Numbered from the stretch's first letter, positions 26,388 to 34,823 are shown. The stretch is DNA of 64,000 bases from JANMES01 sp038329865 (GCA_038329865.1 JBBQNK010000019.1:18148-82147), one strand, 5' to 3'. The notes: a model not told the origin generated them from the sequence alone. A program made the numbers and translations.

Positions 26388-26509
26388 GTAGGACAGACAT
26401 TCCTGTCTGTCACGAAGCGAAGTACTCCTCGATTCACTTTCTCCGACCTCGACTCATGTACGAACAGATGAGTACATCCGTTCGTGACAGACAGGAATGT
26501 CTGTCCTAC
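26388..26509. repeat. Element with perfect 29-bp terminal inverted repeats, family D, copy 1
   Basis: A 122-bp element. Positions 26388-26416 are the exact inverse of 26481-26509 (ends GTAGGACAGACATTCC). Each arm also contains the smaller palindrome GACAGACA..TGTCTGTC. A second, half-complete copy is at 58690-58795. Confidence 0.92.
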
Positions 26510-26543
26510 CAAAAGCTAAATGCACGCGACGCACTTGTTTACC

Positions 26544-26596
26544 GGTCTGCCCGCTTCAGCGGGTAGCTACACGTCACCCGCTGAAGCGGGCGGACC
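26544..26596. repeat. Inverted repeat with 21-bp arms and nested CCCGCT hairpins, family E, copy 1
   Basis: The left arm 26544-26564 and right arm 26576-26596 are inverses apart from one mismatch or so. Each holds the small palindrome CCCGCTTCAGCGGG. It sits just downstream of argC (minus strand), where it might serve as a terminator. A half copy lies between sufC and sufD. Confidence 0.85.
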
Positions 26597-26605
26597 GCTA
26601 ATGCC

Positions 26606-27610
26606 TCACGGCCACAACGGCGCGCCTTCGAGCCCGGTAGTCTCCGGCAATCCGCAAATCAGATTCGCGTTCTGCACCGCCTGGCCACCCGCGCCTTTGC
26701 CGAGGTTGTCGACCGCCCCCATCGCGATGATCAATTTCCGCTCCGGGTCGGCCGCGTAGGAGACGAACGCGAGGTTCGAGCCCAGCGTCCACTTCGTGTG
26801 CACTGGCCGATCGGTCACTTTTACGAACGGCCGATCCTTGTAGAACTCGCGGGCGGCCTTCAGGCATTGCTCAGTGGTGGCGGTGCCGCGGCAGTAGATC
26901 GTCGCGAGAATGCCGCGCGTCATCGGGATCAGATGCGGCGTAAAGACCAATCCCGTAGAAGCTTTTGCCGTGGAAGAATTCGCGACTCTCGTTACAGCGT
27001 GCAGCGCGTCGATCGTCGACGCGATCTCCGGCATGTGCGTGTGCTTGAGCAGGCCGTACGCGGCGACGTCTTCGTTCACCTCGGCGTAGCTGAATTTGGA
27101 ATCTCCGCCGCCGCGACCAGCGCCGCTTACGCCGGTCTTGGCGTCGATGATAATGCCCGCCGGGTCGATCAGCTTATTTGCTAGCAGTGGGGCGAGCGCG
27201 GTGAGTGTGGCCGCCGGGTAGCAGCCGGGGTTGGCGATGCGCGATTGCCCGCGAATCTTTTCCGGCCAAATGTCGGCCAGGCCGTAAGTCCAACCGTCGA
27301 CGTAACGATGATCGCCGCCGATGTCGACGATCTTCGTGTTCTTGCTGACTGCCGCGAGTGCGGCCTTCGATTCACCGGTGGGCAGCGAAGCGAAAAGCAC
27401 ATCAAGGTTCGGCAATTCAGTCGGGTTCCACTTCTGCACAACCAATTCGCCGAGTTCGCCGACGCCCGGATAGCGTTCGCCGAGCTTCGTACCCGCCGAA
27501 CTCTCGCCGGCGACGTAGACGACTTCAAACTCCGGGTGCGTCGCCGCCAGCCGCAGCACTTCGCCGCCGCCGTAGCCCGTCACTCCGACAATGCCGATCC
27601 GAATACTCAT
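26606..27610 (-). CDS. argC: N-acetyl-gamma-glutamyl-phosphate reductase
   Basis: A 334-residue protein with the NADP-binding N-terminus IGIVGVTGYGGGEVLRLAATH and the catalytic Cys130 in IANPGCYPAATLTAL. The conserved HTHMPEI (usually HRHxPEI) and the end AVDNLGKGAGGQAVQNANL are present. It reduces N-acetylglutamyl phosphate in arginine synthesis. It stands alone here, with no other arg gene adjacent; the ArgD-type aminotransferase is 9 kb away. Length and motifs fit the type 1 ArgC family. Confidence 0.95.
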   Translation of the reverse strand: MSIRIGIVGVTGYGGGEVLRLAATHPEFEVVYVAGESSAGTKLGERYPGVGELGELVVQKWNPTELPNLDVLFASLPTGESKAALAAVSKNTKIVDIGGDHRYVDGWTYGLADIWPEKIRGQSRIANPGCYPAATLTALAPLLANKLIDPAGIIIDAKTGVSGAGRGGGDSKFSYAEVNEDVAAYGLLKHTHMPEIASTIDALHAVTRVANSSTAKASTGLVFTPHLIPMTRGILATIYCRGTATTEQCLKAAREFYKDRPFVKVTDRPVHTKWTLGSNLAFVSYAADPERKLIIAMGAVDNLGKGAGGQAVQNANLICGLPETTGLEGAPLWP

Positions 27611-27753
27611 CCCCGGAGTTTAGCCTACCGCGCGCGGGATGTCATCGAGTCGCGGCGGAATCGAACCGCATGGCGGAACGTCGTGCCGGCCGGAGCGATG
27701 ACGTGTCGGAATTGTCATCCCGTGGCGAGAGGTTACGCTGCTCATTCAACTCC

Positions 27754-28185
27754 ATGGCGAGACTACTTTTCATCGTGATTGTGACGGCCCTTTGCCTGGT
27801 GCGATCGCCGGCTGCCCTGGCCGACGTGCCTTCAACCGTGCCTTCAACCGCGCCGTCGATAACAGCGAGCGCGACCACCGCCGCGACTACATCGCCGGCC
27901 GCGGACGATGATTTCGCGCCGGGGCTGCTTATCGCAGTACTGATCCTCTTCGCCGTGGTGATTTTCATCGCCATCGTTGCCGCGGTGGTCGGCGTGGTGG
28001 CGATGGCGGCGATTGCCGTGCTGGTGTTATTCGGCGTGCTTTCGACTTCCATTCTCATCGGCGTAAAAAATCGTCGAATCGAGTCGGGCGCGAAGGCGCT
28101 GTTCGTTCAGGTCGCCGCAGTTATCGGCGCGGTGGCCGGTTGCGTGGGGTTTGTGTTGTCTGCCTGGATCGCCGACGTGAATTAG
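27754..28185 (+). CDS. Membrane protein with signal peptide, unknown (possibly cut short by an in-frame TAG)
   Basis: A 143-residue protein: a signal peptide (ARLLFIVIVTALCLVRSPAA, cut near ALA), a Ser/Thr/Pro-rich linker, then hydrophobic segments (GLLIAVLILFAVVIFIAIVA, IAVLVLFGVLSTSILIGV and a third near the end). It ends at TAG 28183-28185. The same frame continues open for 56 codons to 28356 with another membrane helix and a basic tail, so this may be a truncated form of a longer protein. No family was recognised. The ATG at 27754 is the first that gives a signal peptide. Confidence 0.6.
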   Translation: MARLLFIVIVTALCLVRSPAALADVPSTVPSTAPSITASATTAATTSPAADDDFAPGLLIAVLILFAVVIFIAIVAAVVGVVAMAAIAVLVLFGVLSTSILIGVKNRRIESGAKALFVQVAAVIGAVAGCVGFVLSAWIADVN

Positions 28186-28356
28186 CCGCTGCGCGTCACC
28201 CTCACGCTTGGGACGGTCTGCGGTTTGGTTGTGGGCGTTCTCGTCGGGCTGATGCTAAATGCGGTGTGGGTTCGCGTGCGCGAGTGGATCATCCGCAGGC
28301 AAGTCGAGCGCGGGTTTGAAGTTTCACCTATTCCGCGGGACGAGCGAGCGAAGTGA
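28186..28356 (+). pseudogene. Open continuation of the preceding membrane protein beyond an in-frame stop
   Basis: After the TAG at 28183-28185 the frame reads PLRVTLTLGTVCGLVVGVLV and continues to VREWIIRRQVERGFEV before TGA at 28354-28356. A membrane helix followed by a basic, Arg-rich tail looks coding, but there is no start codon before the helix. The simplest view is a nonsense mutation in one gene of about 200 codons. Readthrough or a sequencing error are alternatives. Confidence 0.45.
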
Positions 28357-28430
28357 AGCGACGAATCGTACACTCCGATCAACGCTGACTGGGGTGATAT
28401 CTTTTCTCGCGAAGAAATTGATCTGAAATT

Positions 28431-29825
28431 CTATTTCTCCGCGGGTTTTGTCGTGGGCAATTTCTCCACGTAGGTCGTCCACATGCTGAGCGCGAAATTG
28501 CCCGCGTGCCCCTTGGTTTCTTCGGCGAGGGCTCGCTTTAAATATCGATCGGTATACGCGAAAAGAGCGGGATGATTCCACGCGTCTTCCAGCCCCATGA
28601 GACGCACGCCGGCGATAAAGCTGGGATAGACTGGGCTGTTCACCATTCGGTATGTTGCCGTCCAGGCCTTGTTGTCGGCCATCGGGTTATCTGCGTGCCA
28701 GATGCCCCAATCGGGCGTGCCGATGTCTTCCTTCTCGTACGGGATCAGGCCGTCCTTGCTGCGTTCGTCGGGCCTCCATTTTGGGTCGTGGGAACTGTCG
28801 ACGTCGGCCTGCGTGACGAAGAAGGTCTGGTCGTCTTCCTGGAATTTCGTCTTCCAATGGCCGACGTCTTTCATGTGAGGATCGTTGAGCATCGTGCCTG
28901 CGAAAAGGATCGGCCATTTGCGACCGATGTGGTGCCCGCCGTTCGCGGGCCAGTAGCCGCCGTTGTCGGCGATGCCGGTGAGATCGATGCCGTACTGCAC
29001 CATCGCGATGAGCAGCTTTTCGTTGCTCGGCTTGTTGGGGAGCTTGTCGAAATCGACCATCAGCAGCAGGATCGCATCGCTGGAAGTCTGAGCGAGATCG
29101 CGCCCGTAGTTGGGCAGATTTTCCGACGGATGCACCATCGCGCCGAGGTATTGGTTGACGTGATCGATCCACGGCCGCTCGACGCGCTTCAACATCGCCG
29201 CCGGATCGGGCGTGGCCGAGACCGGGGCGAGATTCGGCAGCTTGGTTTTATCGAGCTTATCCGACGTGAACTTGATCGTTTTATCGGCTCCTACGTACGG
29301 CGGTCGAAAGGCGTTCTTCGGCGGCTCGGCGGCGAGCACAGTCAGGACCGCGCCGCTCCGCGTGACGGGCCGCGGCTGTTTCGTCCCGCCGTTCATTCGC
29401 GGAATGCCCGGCTCTGCATCGGCCGGTGAATTAAGCAGCCAGCTGACCATCGAAACCAGGCTGCTGTTGACCGGCAAGTCGAGCGGATTGTCCGCCGCCA
29501 CCGGCTTGCCGCCGATCAGCCCGGCATTGAGTTTTTCATCGTAGGAATTCAGGCGCTTGTCGTAGCCTTGCTTGGCGTTCGTGCCTGGGTTCAGCATCGA
29601 TCCGTCTTCGCCGGGCTCCGGCTTGAACTTGCCGTCGTGAAGCGTCGTTGAAATGCTCACCACCTTGACCGGCCCGATGACCCAGTAGTCGCCGTTGCAG
29701 AACTGCCCGGTCGGATAGTCCTTATCGAACGTCCAGGTGATTCCCCACTGAGAAACGCTGGTGGCGGCATGAAGCGGGGCGGCGATCAGCAGGAACGCGG
29801 CAAAGCTGAATATGGAAAATCGCAT
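28431..29825 (-). CDS. Secreted protein of unknown function
   Basis: A 464-residue protein with a signal peptide (RFSIFSFAAFLLIAAPLHA, then ATSVSQWG). The mature N-terminus (WTFDKDYPTGQFCNGDYWVI) looks like a beta domain. The second half contains YWPANGGHHIGRKWPILFAG and many Trp/Tyr/His-Asp pairs, reminiscent of helical-barrel polysaccharide-active enzymes, but no definite family or catalytic set was identified. It ends KLPTTKPAEK. It is likely periplasmic or exported. Neighbours give no clear functional clue. Confidence 0.8.
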   Translation of the reverse strand: MRFSIFSFAAFLLIAAPLHAATSVSQWGITWTFDKDYPTGQFCNGDYWVIGPVKVVSISTTLHDGKFKPEPGEDGSMLNPGTNAKQGYDKRLNSYDEKLNAGLIGGKPVAADNPLDLPVNSSLVSMVSWLLNSPADAEPGIPRMNGGTKQPRPVTRSGAVLTVLAAEPPKNAFRPPYVGADKTIKFTSDKLDKTKLPNLAPVSATPDPAAMLKRVERPWIDHVNQYLGAMVHPSENLPNYGRDLAQTSSDAILLLMVDFDKLPNKPSNEKLLIAMVQYGIDLTGIADNGGYWPANGGHHIGRKWPILFAGTMLNDPHMKDVGHWKTKFQEDDQTFFVTQADVDSSHDPKWRPDERSKDGLIPYEKEDIGTPDWGIWHADNPMADNKAWTATYRMVNSPVYPSFIAGVRLMGLEDAWNHPALFAYTDRYLKRALAEETKGHAGNFALSMWTTYVEKLPTTKPAEK

Positions 29826-29937
29826 CGCTAAAGAGTGCGCCTGACCGTGGGAAATTGCAAATCCGGCTTGCTACCAGCGGTCGCCGAAAGACAGGCCGAC
29901 TTATCAAGAGCTTCTTTAGAAGCTGGCCCGACCGTGA

Positions 29938-30627
29938 TCAGCGGTAATTCTTCTTCTCCCAGTATTTCTCGCGATACTCGTGTCGGTTGTGTTCGCATTC
30001 TTCCGCGAGTTTTTTGAACCGTTCAATATCCAGTGGGCCGTGAGTGCCTGTCCACGATTCTCGTTTGATCGGGATCGCCTGAGCGATAGGTGCGCCCTTT
30101 TTCATCTCGAAGACCTCGCCCGGCTGCATCAGGCAGACCGACGGAAAATAAACATGCATGAAAAAAGTGTCGGTTTCCACCATCCCACCTAAAACGTGAA
30201 ACGGCATATGAAACTGATTCAACAGCGGAAGAAAAAGCGTTGAGTAACCCGGCGGCGTTTGAATGACCCAGGAATTGCGGAACTTAACGATGATCTTCCC
30301 CGCGAACGGTGCGCCGGGGAACTGCGCCTGGTCCTGCGAAAGCACGGCACTGTCCGAAGCCTGCACTTCCAGGATATTCGCGTCGCGCATCGTAAACCGC
30401 ACGTCACCCGCTAACGGAAGAACGTAGCCGCACGACATCGCATCCACGAACGGCATGCACATTTTAACCGACGACGAAGTCACCGGCGGCGACGAGCCCG
30501 TGAGCGTCACGTCACGCGGCATCTGCTTCAGCCATTCAGGAATGTGCTGCGCTGCCGGTTTAGGGGCCGGGAGCGAATCGGATTCGTGGCTGCTGAAGTG
30601 AATGACGTTCGAGATGTTTTCAGCCAT
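29938..30627 (-). CDS. Protein of unknown function
   Basis: A 229-residue soluble protein. It starts MAENISNVIHFSSHESDSLP and contains HIPEWLKQMPRD, a CMPFVDAMSCGYVLPL segment, WVIQTPPGYSTLFLPLLNQ and GGMVETDTFFMHVYFPSVCL. The C-terminus is a charged helix with alternating basic and acidic residues (CEHNRHEYREKYWEKKNYR). The layout recalls small beta-rich proteins sometimes annotated as phage or DUF proteins, but that link is from memory and uncertain. It lies 26 bp upstream of nothing cotranscribed; the gene at 30654 is on the same strand just upstream, so the two may form a pair. Confidence 0.75.
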   Translation of the reverse strand: MAENISNVIHFSSHESDSLPAPKPAAQHIPEWLKQMPRDVTLTGSSPPVTSSSVKMCMPFVDAMSCGYVLPLAGDVRFTMRDANILEVQASDSAVLSQDQAQFPGAPFAGKIIVKFRNSWVIQTPPGYSTLFLPLLNQFHMPFHVLGGMVETDTFFMHVYFPSVCLMQPGEVFEMKKGAPIAQAIPIKRESWTGTHGPLDIERFKKLAEECEHNRHEYREKYWEKKNYR

Positions 30628-30653
30628 GACCGCAGTATATCAACGGACGCCCG

Positions 30654-31298
30654 TCAACTCATGTAATGGTTGCATCCTGACTTTTCAAAAAACGTAAAGG
30701 TGTAAGACCGCTCTTGAATCGCGCCGCGGCGCTCTCTGTCGGCCGGCTTAGCGGCATCCTCGGCGAAGTACAAAACCCCGCTCAAATCAGGATGGGTCGC
30801 AAACAGCCCGCCGTTGTGAATCGCGCGCTCGCAAACTTCCGCCGTAAGGCCGCTCAGCGCGTCGCCGTAGACGGCCACCACGAAACGGAGCGACTGCGCC
30901 TGTACGGTCTGCGAATACTTGCGGACTTTTTGTGCAATCCGTGAAACCACCCGCGGCCCCGGGGCGGTGCTGCCGCCGCGCTCGCAGGTGAAGACTTCCA
31001 TCACCAACCGCCGGCCGGCGTCGTACCAGTCGGGCGTTTTGCCGTCGAGTCGATGATTGTATTCCGGCGAAAGCCCGCTCCGCAGCAGGTGCAGGCCGAC
31101 GACGAATTCGTGATACGTGTGCCTCGCGGTCGCGTCGGCGGTTGAATCGGCGGCCTGATCCCGCAACGCCGCCCGGTCGGCCCGAATCTTCGCCCGCATC
31201 CGCGACCGCGACGGCTCCCCGAACCGGGCCAGCATCGTACGAATCTCCCGATGCATGGCGGCGTTGTGGGCGAAGTGGGAGCGTGGGGATTCTTGCAT
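30654..31298 (-). CDS. Protein of unknown function with a nuclease-like PD..E pattern
   Basis: A 214-residue basic protein. After an Arg-rich helical N-terminus (MHREIRTMLARFGEPSRSRM) comes HEFVVGLHLLRSGLSPEYNH, then TPDWYDAGRRLVMEVFTCER. The spacing of helix, Asp-Trp turn and LVMEV strand is like the PD-(D/E)xK nuclease core, though the usual Lys two residues after Glu is Phe. Activity is therefore doubtful. The start at 31298 lies just outside the palindromic element 31302-31372; Met at 31256 is an alternative. The stop is 26 bp upstream of the next gene's start on the same strand. Confidence 0.68.
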   Translation of the reverse strand: MQESPRSHFAHNAAMHREIRTMLARFGEPSRSRMRAKIRADRAALRDQAADSTADATARHTYHEFVVGLHLLRSGLSPEYNHRLDGKTPDWYDAGRRLVMEVFTCERGGSTAPGPRVVSRIAQKVRKYSQTVQAQSLRFVVAVYGDALSGLTAEVCERAIHNGGLFATHPDLSGVLYFAEDAAKPADRERRGAIQERSYTFTFFEKSGCNHYMS

Positions 31299-31301
31299 TT
31301 C

Positions 31302-31372
31302 TGTAGGGCATGCTATTGCATGCCGTGACTTGTGTGATCGGTCGAAGACGGCACGCAATAGCATGCCCTACA
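31302..31372. repeat. Inverted repeat with perfect 18-bp arms
   Basis: TGTAGGGCATGCTATTGC at 31302-31319 is exactly inverted at 31355-31372. The middle is 35 bp. It lies between two minus-strand genes and fills nearly all of the gap. Confidence 0.9.
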
Positions 31373-31379
31373 AAGCACA

Positions 31380-31694
31380 TTACATACTATTCAGAATTCG
31401 TGCCGTCACGATGATCACAGGAATCGACGATAAGATCAGTCCAAGCTCAATGATCGCAACGTCAGAGGAGGATATGTGATATCGGGCGGCTACTCTTTTG
31501 CTGATTGACCAGCCCCATGGCAGGCACAAAATCACAATAATTAGGGCCGCAAGTACGCCCGCAAAGCCAAGCAGCAAAAGCGAGATCGGCCAGCATACGT
31601 AGCTTACAACTGGTGGAACAGCCAACCGCATCCAACTGGCTTTGGCATGCGAGACGTCTTCCGCGGGATTGCGATAATCAGGTTGCAGCGGCAT
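31380..31694 (-). CDS. Small membrane protein, unknown
   Basis: A 104-residue reading with three hydrophobic segments (VVSYVCWPISLLLLGFAGVL, AALIIVILCLPWGWSI and IIELGLILSSIPVIIVTARI). The N-terminal 20 residues are hydrophilic. It lacks a visible ribosome binding site and base composition is lower in G+C than its neighbours. It is a plausible small inner-membrane protein, not matched to a family. It lies 32 bp upstream of no same-strand partner: ispG is 32 bp downstream on the same strand side. Confidence 0.55.
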   Translation of the reverse strand: MPLQPDYRNPAEDVSHAKASWMRLAVPPVVSYVCWPISLLLLGFAGVLAALIIVILCLPWGWSISKRVAARYHISSSDVAIIELGLILSSIPVIIVTARILNSM

Positions 31695-31726
31695 TGAATT
31701 TAGGAATCAATTATTTAAGTCCGTCT

Positions 31727-32980
31727 CTACGCCTTCACCACCGGCAAACTCACACCCTTTTCCCGCTGAATCTTTTCCCACCCGCTGCCGATTTCGCCGA
31801 GTGGGTCGGGCGGCAGGATGTCGACCTTTTTTTCGCCGAGCTTGGCTTCGCCGCGTTCGATTTTGGATTGGAAATCGCGGCACTCTTTCAGCAGGGCGTT
31901 TAGGATTTCTTCCTCCGGCACGTTGGCGACTTTTTCGCCTTGCACGTAGATGATGCCGCGCCGGTCGCCGGCGAAGATGGCGATGTCGGCGCCTTCGCAT
32001 TCGCCGGGGCCGTTTACGACGCAGCCCATCACAGCCACCTTGATCGGGAGGTGGATTTCTTTGGCGAGTTGTTTTCGCACGTCTTGCACGAGTTTGAAGA
32101 GGTCGACCTGGATGCGGCCGCAACTGGGGCAGGCGATCAGCTCGGCGCCGACTCGTGGCCGCAGTCCCAGACAGTACAAAAGCTCCTGGCCGTCCTGCAC
32201 TTCGTACACGGGGTCGTTGGCGTAGCTGATGCGGATGGTGTCGCCGATGCCGCTGGCGAGGAGGTGGCCGAGCGGGACGACGCTGCGGATGGTGCCGGTT
32301 TCTTTCGGGCCGGCGTGGGTGACGCCTAAATGCAGCGGGTAATCGAACCGGCGGCTGATTTCTTCATACGCGCTGATCACCAGCAACGGGTCGATGGATT
32401 TAGCGCTGATGACGATGTCGTGGAAATCCTCGGCCTGGAAGATGTCCAGATATTCTTCGAGCTTGGTGACCATGATCGCGAGGAAATGGCCGTGCTTATT
32501 GTCGGAGAAAACGCCGCCGAGTTCTTTCAGGCGTTTTTGCTTGTCTTTACGTTCGACAATGCTGCCTTCGTTTACGCCGATGCGGATTGGCAGCTTGCGC
32601 GCTTTGCAAGCCTGGATCACGTCGCGGACTTGGGCGCGATCGGAAATATTGCCGGGGTTGAGGCGGATCTTATGCACGCCGGCCTCGATAGCCTCCAGCG
32701 CCCGCTGGAAGTGAAAATGCACGTCTGCCACGATCGGCACGGTCACCTGCGGCAGGATGTGCTTGAGGGCCTCGGTATCTTTCTTCTCCGGCACGGCCAC
32801 GCGGACGATATCGCACCCGGCGGCGGCGAGTTTCTGGATTTCGGCGACGCATTTGTCGATCTCATGCGTATAACCGGCCGTCATCGACTGAACGGAAACT
32901 GGGGCGTCGCCGCCGATTTTAACGACGCCGACGCGGGCGTCGCCGAGCTGGACTTGACGGGTTTTTCGGCGGGTGATCAT
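31727..32980 (-). CDS. ispG: (E)-4-hydroxy-3-methylbut-2-enyl-diphosphate synthase
   Basis: A 417-residue protein of the bacterial IspG/GcpE family. The N-terminal barrel begins RKTRQVQLGDARVGVVKIGG, with SVQSMTAGYT and RLNPGNI motifs. The C-terminal cluster domain holds the Cys of CPSCGR and MGCVVNGPGE, which bind [4Fe-4S]. It makes HMBPP in the MEP isoprenoid pathway. The Met at 32980 was chosen over one three codons upstream because a TATGAT hexamer (32989-32994) lies 8 bases before it and would overlap the longer reading; the mRNA may be leaderless. Confidence 0.95.
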   Translation of the reverse strand: MITRRKTRQVQLGDARVGVVKIGGDAPVSVQSMTAGYTHEIDKCVAEIQKLAAAGCDIVRVAVPEKKDTEALKHILPQVTVPIVADVHFHFQRALEAIEAGVHKIRLNPGNISDRAQVRDVIQACKARKLPIRIGVNEGSIVERKDKQKRLKELGGVFSDNKHGHFLAIMVTKLEEYLDIFQAEDFHDIVISAKSIDPLLVISAYEEISRRFDYPLHLGVTHAGPKETGTIRSVVPLGHLLASGIGDTIRISYANDPVYEVQDGQELLYCLGLRPRVGAELIACPSCGRIQVDLFKLVQDVRKQLAKEIHLPIKVAVMGCVVNGPGECEGADIAIFAGDRRGIIYVQGEKVANVPEEEILNALLKECRDFQSKIERGEAKLGEKKVDILPPDPLGEIGSGWEKIQREKGVSLPVVKA

Positions 32981-33020
32981 GGTTCGCAATCATAGACGCG
33001 GGTCATGAGGCGTGGAAGTG

Positions 33021-33100
33021 GAGGACTTAGGACTAAGGACTTAGGACTTAGTGAAAACGCGGAAGCCACTTCTTGACTAAGTCCTCAGTCCTAAGTCCTT
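33021..33100. repeat. Inverted heptad array, family B, copy 2
   Basis: Units GGACTTA, GGACTAA, GGACTTA, GGACTTA on the left are mirrored by TAAGTCC, TCAGTCC, TAAGTCC on the right, with about 25 bp between. It lies between the ispG start and the LPP20-like gene. Confidence 0.88.
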
Positions 33101-33206
33101 CCGCTCGCCGCCTAGCTCGCTACGATGTGCTTTTATCGGGTTTACCCCCGCAGATTACAGGGCTAACCGATCCCCGCCCGATCTGTCTAGTATTGCGGGC
33201 TGAACG

Positions 33207-34016
33207 ATGCGCTGGACTTTCATCATTTTCATTTTTCTGTTGATGCCGGCGTTGCTGCTGGCGGAGGGGGATCCGCGCCAGGCCAAAATTGATGCCGCCA
33301 ACACCACCGCGGTGACGGCCTTGCTGGCGGACATCTCGCGGCAGCCGATCACGCAGAGTCTTTCCGTCCGCGAGTTCCTCACCGGCACGAAGGGCACCGA
33401 GGCTTTGGTTGCCACGCTCAAGCAGGCCGACCAGATCGGCGGGCCACGCTGGATCGACGAGCAGACCTGCCAGGTTCGGCTCGAAATCTCCGGGCAGAAG
33501 GTGGCCGATAGTTTGCTGAACATATCCAATGCCGCCGGCGACAAATCTCCCTTGAAGGAGAAGGCTCTGCAGGCCGCCCTGAAAGAGTGGGACCGTCGAA
33601 CGTTCACCGCCACCGGCACAAGCCCCGGAGATGTGAATTTCCTGGTCGCCCCCGCGACACAGCCGGCCCATATTGCGCTTCCGAAAGCGCCTCCGCGCTG
33701 GGTGGGGCAATTCATGTCCGCAAACGGGAAGAACGGCCCCGATCGCACCAAGCTTCGCGCCGCCCGCGCCGCCGAGACCAAAGCCCTGTCCAAACTGCGG
33801 GAGCAGATCGACGATCTTGCCCTGACCGACAAAGCGACCGTCGGCCAAGCCGCCGAGGCGGATCCGGCCCTGAGTCAGGCGATCGACCGGGCCGTTCGAC
33901 ACGCCAAGCTGACCAAGCTCGACTACCAGGCCGACGGCGGGGCGGCGGTGCAAGCCACGCTCGACCTGGCCGACGTTTGGCGCGAGATAGATGTGTTTCG
34001 GCCGGAAAATCGGTAA
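33207..34016 (+). CDS. Secreted protein with LPP20-like C-terminal domain
   Basis: A 269-residue protein with a signal peptide (RWTFIIFIFLLMPALLLAEG). The C-terminal half reads KLRAARAAETKALSKLREQI, then an Ala/Asp-rich helix and YQADGGAAVQATLDLADVWR. This is the helix-plus-strand pattern of the LPP20-like domain found in outer-membrane lipoproteins and flagellum-associated proteins. A region near residue 80-100 (WIDEQTCQVRLEISGQKVAD) resembles the same strand pair, so the domain may be duplicated. No lipobox is present. Its role in the envelope is unknown. Confidence 0.75.
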   Translation: MRWTFIIFIFLLMPALLLAEGDPRQAKIDAANTTAVTALLADISRQPITQSLSVREFLTGTKGTEALVATLKQADQIGGPRWIDEQTCQVRLEISGQKVADSLLNISNAAGDKSPLKEKALQAALKEWDRRTFTATGTSPGDVNFLVAPATQPAHIALPKAPPRWVGQFMSANGKNGPDRTKLRAARAAETKALSKLREQIDDLALTDKATVGQAAEADPALSQAIDRAVRHAKLTKLDYQADGGAAVQATLDLADVWREIDVFRPENR

Positions 34017-34121
34017 TCCAAATCGCCCGCAATTCACCACCAGCAACATTTCGGTGTTTCGAGCGTTGTAATGATACAGAACAGAATAAGTCCGGCATAA
34101 ATTCGCTTCAAAGGAGCACAA

Positions 34122-34589
34122 ATGCGTTTGCTGAAATGGGTTGCGCCGCTTGCGGCCGTTGCGTTGTTGATCGGTTGGTCGGGGGCTTCGCTCCGCGCGG
34201 AAGACGCGCCCGCCAAGCCCGCCGTCGGAAAAATCACCGGCACGGTGACCGGAATCGATAAGAAGCCGGCCGGGAATGTCACGGTCAGCCTCTTCCCGCC
34301 CGCGCCCGCCAAGGCCGGCAAAGCAGGCAAGGCGAAGGCCGCCGTTAAGGCCGGCAAAGGCGAAAAGGGCGCCAAGAAGGGTCCGGAGCCCATCATGACG
34401 ACCACGACCGCTGCTGATGGCACGTACACGCTGTCGGACATCGCCGTCGGCGACTACGAGATTCAGGCCGGCAGCCGCAAGGACGCCGCCGGTTACGTCC
34501 ATCAGGCCGTCTCCATCAAGGAAGGCGACGCCCTCAACGTTCCGCTGCAATTGGTGGAAGCGAAGGCGAAGAAGCCCGCCGCCAACTAA
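34122..34589 (+). CDS. Secreted carboxypeptidase-regulatory-like (CarbopepD) domain protein
   Basis: A 155-residue protein with a signal peptide (RLLKWVAPLAAVALLIGWSG, cut near LRAEDA). The rest is one transthyretin-like beta domain: GKITGTVTGIDKKPAGNVTV at the start and TTAADGTYTLSDIAVGDYEI later. Between the first strands it carries an unusual Ala/Gly/Lys-rich insert of about 35 residues (AKAGKAGKAKAAVKAGKGEK). AAAGGAG lies just before the ATG. A strong terminator follows at 34617. Such domains often mediate binding at the cell surface; the partner is unknown. Confidence 0.82.
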   Translation: MRLLKWVAPLAAVALLIGWSGASLRAEDAPAKPAVGKITGTVTGIDKKPAGNVTVSLFPPAPAKAGKAGKAKAAVKAGKGEKGAKKGPEPIMTTTTAADGTYTLSDIAVGDYEIQAGSRKDAAGYVHQAVSIKEGDALNVPLQLVEAKAKKPAAN

Positions 34590-34616
34590 ATCGGCCGGTT
34601 TCATTCGAGTGAACTT

Positions 34617-34664
34617 ACCGCTTGCGGCTTCGCGATCAACGCGAAACCGCAAGCGGTTTTTGTT
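34617..34664 (+). terminator. Rho-independent terminator
   Basis: ACCGCTTGCGG pairs with CCGCAAGCGGT, with a further TTCGCG/CGCGAA pair inside, followed by TTTTTGTT. It is 28 bp after the stop of the CarbopepD-domain gene and oriented to end its transcript. Confidence 0.88.
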
Positions 34665-34687
34665 GCGCGCATCAGCTTGCGTTGAGC

Positions 34688-34771
34688 GGGTGCCAAAGGT
34701 CGCGGTATTCCGAGATCTGAGTTTTTCGGGGAACCTGCAGAGGTCTCGGAGTACCGCGACCCGTGACACCC
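34688..34771. repeat. Inverted repeat with GGTCGCGGTATTCCGAGA arms
   Basis: GGTCGCGGTATTCCGAGATC on the left and its near-inverse ending GGAGTACCGCGACC on the right, flanked by GGGTG and CACCC. It lies between the terminator at 34664 and the stop of the MBL-fold gene. Confidence 0.82.
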
Positions 34772-34823
34772 AGCGATTGACCGTTTCGCACATTTCGCTT
34801 GGAACGATCCACGGAATCGCGAC

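Noticed and set aside
26388..26596. Possible short CRISPR array from repeated palindromes
   Set aside because: The repeats are inverted, not direct and evenly spaced, there are no spacers of equal length and no cas genes are present.
27650..27700. Possible tRNA T-arm on the minus strand (GGTTCGATTC)
   Set aside because: No acceptor stem, anticodon arm or D arm can be folded around it, so the match is by chance.
33120..34793. Very long open reading on the minus strand (557 codons)
   Set aside because: It covers two plus-strand genes that have signal peptides, good domains and a terminator. Its own sequence is Arg/Gly/Leu-rich with no family character, as expected from the antisense strand of G+C-rich genes.
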